DNA of 64,000 nt from positions 30,099 through 94,098 of the forward strand of contig NZ_JBBEYB010000012.1 in assembly GCF_037482285.1 (NCBI RefSeq). The letters run 5' to 3'. Source of the DNA: Aquabacterium sp029268225 (GTDB lineage: Bacteria; Pseudomonadota; Gammaproteobacteria; Burkholderiales; Burkholderiaceae_C). Of the stretch, positions 62,978 to 64,000 are shown piece after piece. Under the pieces are notes generated by a model. The model was not told where the DNA came from. It searched no databases and saw only the letters and a program-made list of their open reading frames with translations. How positions within the stretch are numbered: the stretch's first letter is position 1; the number at the start of each line of letters is the position of its first letter. Position numbers and translations under genes: made by a program.

Positions 62978-63914
62978 GCGACCTGACCGTCTTTTCCTTG
63001 ATGGGCTTTGCTCTCACGACGTCGACGATGAGACTTGCGACCAGACCACGCAGATCGAAGCGGCGGTTGAACCTGTAGGCGAAGCCAGCAAGGTAGTGCT
63101 CGGCGTACTTGCGGTAGTTCAGGGCATGGAAGGCTCCGGCCAACGTGGTCTTGAGATTGCCCAGCACGGTGTTGACCCACTTGAAGCTGGGCAGGTCGCG
63201 CGGCTTGAGGGAGCCGACCACCATCGGGAGGTGAAGGCAACCGGCATCGGCCACCGCACTGAAGCAGGCCAAACCATCGCTGTGCACGCTGGTGCCCGGT
63301 GCCAGATTGGACTTGGCCCACTTGCTGATCGCTTCAGAGGTGAACCCTCTGACCACATTGAGCTTGATGAACATCGGATGCCCGTGATCATTGACCGAGA
63401 CAGCCGCGACAAAGGGGACCTTGTTCTCGGAGCCCCGACCGACTTTGCCGCCTGTGCGCTCGCCTCCGAGGTAAGCGTCATCGAGTTGCACCGTGCCGCT
63501 GAGTTGGTGGGTGGCGTCTTGCGAGGCCATGGCCCGGTTGATCTTCTGATGCAACAGCCAGGCAGTGGGATAGCTCACGCCAAGCTGACGCTTGAGCGCC
63601 AGGGCAGACAGGCCGGTTTTGGCCTGACTGATGAGGTAGATGGCCAAGAACCAGGTCGTCAGGGGCAGTTTGGTGTGTGCCATGAGACTGCCTGCGGTCA
63701 GGGAGGTCTGATGCCGACAGCCATTGCACTGGAAGAGCTTACGGACACCGTGGCCGACCACATAGTGATCACTGCTGGAGCAGCGCGGACAGCGAAATCC
63801 CTCAGGCCAGCGCGCGGCCTTGATCGCTTCGGCGCACTGTGCCTCGGTGCCAAAGCTACGAAGGAATTCCGGAATCGACATGCCGTGCTGGAACTGAATC
63901 TGGTTGAAGGCCAT
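62958..63914 (-). CDS. IS1595-family transposase
   Basis: DDE-type transposase, 318 residues from the ATG at 63914 (a GTG three codons earlier is also open). An N-terminal zinc ribbon (CPRCSSSDH...CNGCRHQ) is followed by a helix-turn-helix-like region and the ISXO2-like core: QLDDAYLGGERTGGK, VHSDGLACFS and the LNYRKYAEHYLAGFAYRFNRRF block. The TAA stop lies within the left inverted repeat. Intact, so probably active. Confidence 0.93.
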   Translation of the reverse strand: MAFNQIQFQHGMSIPEFLRSFGTEAQCAEAIKAARWPEGFRCPRCSSSDHYVVGHGVRKLFQCNGCRHQTSLTAGSLMAHTKLPLTTWFLAIYLISQAKTGLSALALKRQLGVSYPTAWLLHQKINRAMASQDATHQLSGTVQLDDAYLGGERTGGKVGRGSENKVPFVAAVSVNDHGHPMFIKLNVVRGFTSEAISKWAKSNLAPGTSVHSDGLACFSAVADAGCLHLPMVVGSLKPRDLPSFKWVNTVLGNLKTTLAGAFHALNYRKYAEHYLAGFAYRFNRRFDLRGLVASLIVDVVRAKPIKEKTVRSHAEARF

Positions 63915-63977
63915 GGTGCTCACCCCACTGTAAGAAGACCACAGATTAGTGAGTCACAAGCTCATGGGGTGAGCCTC

Positions 63978-64000
63978 GCTGAGGCAGGTTTCTAATCAGG
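63978..64000 (-). repeat. Right terminal inverted repeat of the IS
   Basis: The reverse complement begins CCTGATTAGAAAC and ends exactly at the last base of the window. Confidence 0.85.

Larger units (their letters stand above)
62953..64000 (-). mobile_element. IS1595-family insertion sequence
   Basis: A 1048-bp element bounded by terminal inverted repeats of about 23 bp (62953-62975 and 63978-64000) that match at 22 of 23 positions, each starting CCTGATTAGAAAC from the outside. It carries one transposase gene. The left flank 62945-62952 (AAATAAAA) would be the 8-bp target duplication, but the right flank is outside the window. Confidence 0.88.

Overview
The window is a high-GC (roughly 64%), gene-dense chromosomal segment of a betaproteobacterium, most likely order Burkholderiales and close to the Comamonadaceae/Sphaerotilaceae (Leptothrix-Rubrivivax-Aquabacterium) group. 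Indications are the order rpsO-pnp-tpiA-secG-tRNA-Leu-nuoABCDEFG, a TIGR04438-type small Trp-rich protein, surE-pcm-nlpD, a PEP-CTERM protein and a palindromic repeat of a style I associate with Comamonadaceae genomes. It is core chromosome except for a 1 kb insertion sequence at the right edge.

Layout. 1-6562 (minus): start of the complex I operon, nuoA to nuoG, with nuoG running off the left end. 6803-12194 (minus): tRNA-Leu(GAG), secG, tpiA, pnp, rpsO, tsaD. 12283-16357 (plus): nitrate uptake locus with the ANTAR regulator nasT, a sigma-54 promoter, a hairpin/terminator leader, nrtA-nrtB-nrtD, then a second sigma-54 promoter facing a terminator with no gene between. 16320-22627: lgt, a DapB-like reductase, a MarR regulator, a ClC antiporter, ilvD, a small membrane protein and a cytochrome c. 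22634-22980: decayed remnant of metE. 23227-27855: MHS-type transporter, acs, UPF0114 protein. 27890-33880 (minus): group 2 Mrp antiporter operon with an MnhA-MnhB fusion. 34058-37713: class I fumarase, metallo-beta-lactamase-fold hydrolase, PEP-CTERM protein. 37848-43889 (minus): clpB with a sigma-32 promoter, a diguanylate cyclase, moaE, moaD, moeA. 43942-48176 (minus): thrC, hom, alaA. 48290-51390 (plus): Mth938-like protein, bcp peroxiredoxin, PhoH/PIN protein. 51523-55575 (minus): rlmD, nlpD, pcm, surE. 55665-57335 (plus): NarL-type response regulator and kinase. 57320-59883 (minus): an isolated GspE/PilB-type ATPase coupled to a spermidine-synthase-like protein. 59911-61548 (plus): hypoxanthine-DNA glycosylase, PAP2 phosphatase, undecaprenol/diacylglycerol kinase. 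61553-62640 (minus): DUF1810 and PaiB-like proteins. 62648-64000: AT-rich small gene abutting an IS1595-family element.

How the genes work together. The respiratory block (complex I, cytochrome c, fumarase, acs with a neighbouring carboxylate-type transporter, Mrp antiporter) describes an aerobic heterotroph with sodium/proton homeostasis. The nitrate block and the molybdenum-cofactor genes (moaD, moaE, moeA) fit nitrate assimilation, although no nitrate reductase lies in the window. The thrC-hom-alaA group and ilvD supply amino acids.

The most interesting signal is at the nitrate locus. Two near-consensus sigma-54 promoters (GG-N10-GC) lie about 3.2 kb apart. The first precedes a leader with an ANTAR-type hairpin and an intrinsic terminator. 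The second lies just after the operon and would produce an RNA of about 115 nt ending at an intrinsic terminator in the 3' end of lgt: a candidate nitrogen-regulated small RNA. Other points worth a look are the metE remnant, the IS terminus that supplies a start codon to a neighbouring gene, and a perfect palindrome between marR and the dapB-like gene. Start sites were adjusted from longest-ORF starts wherever a ribosome binding site or family length indicated it. Family identifications rest on motifs I can read in the translations; no database search was run.
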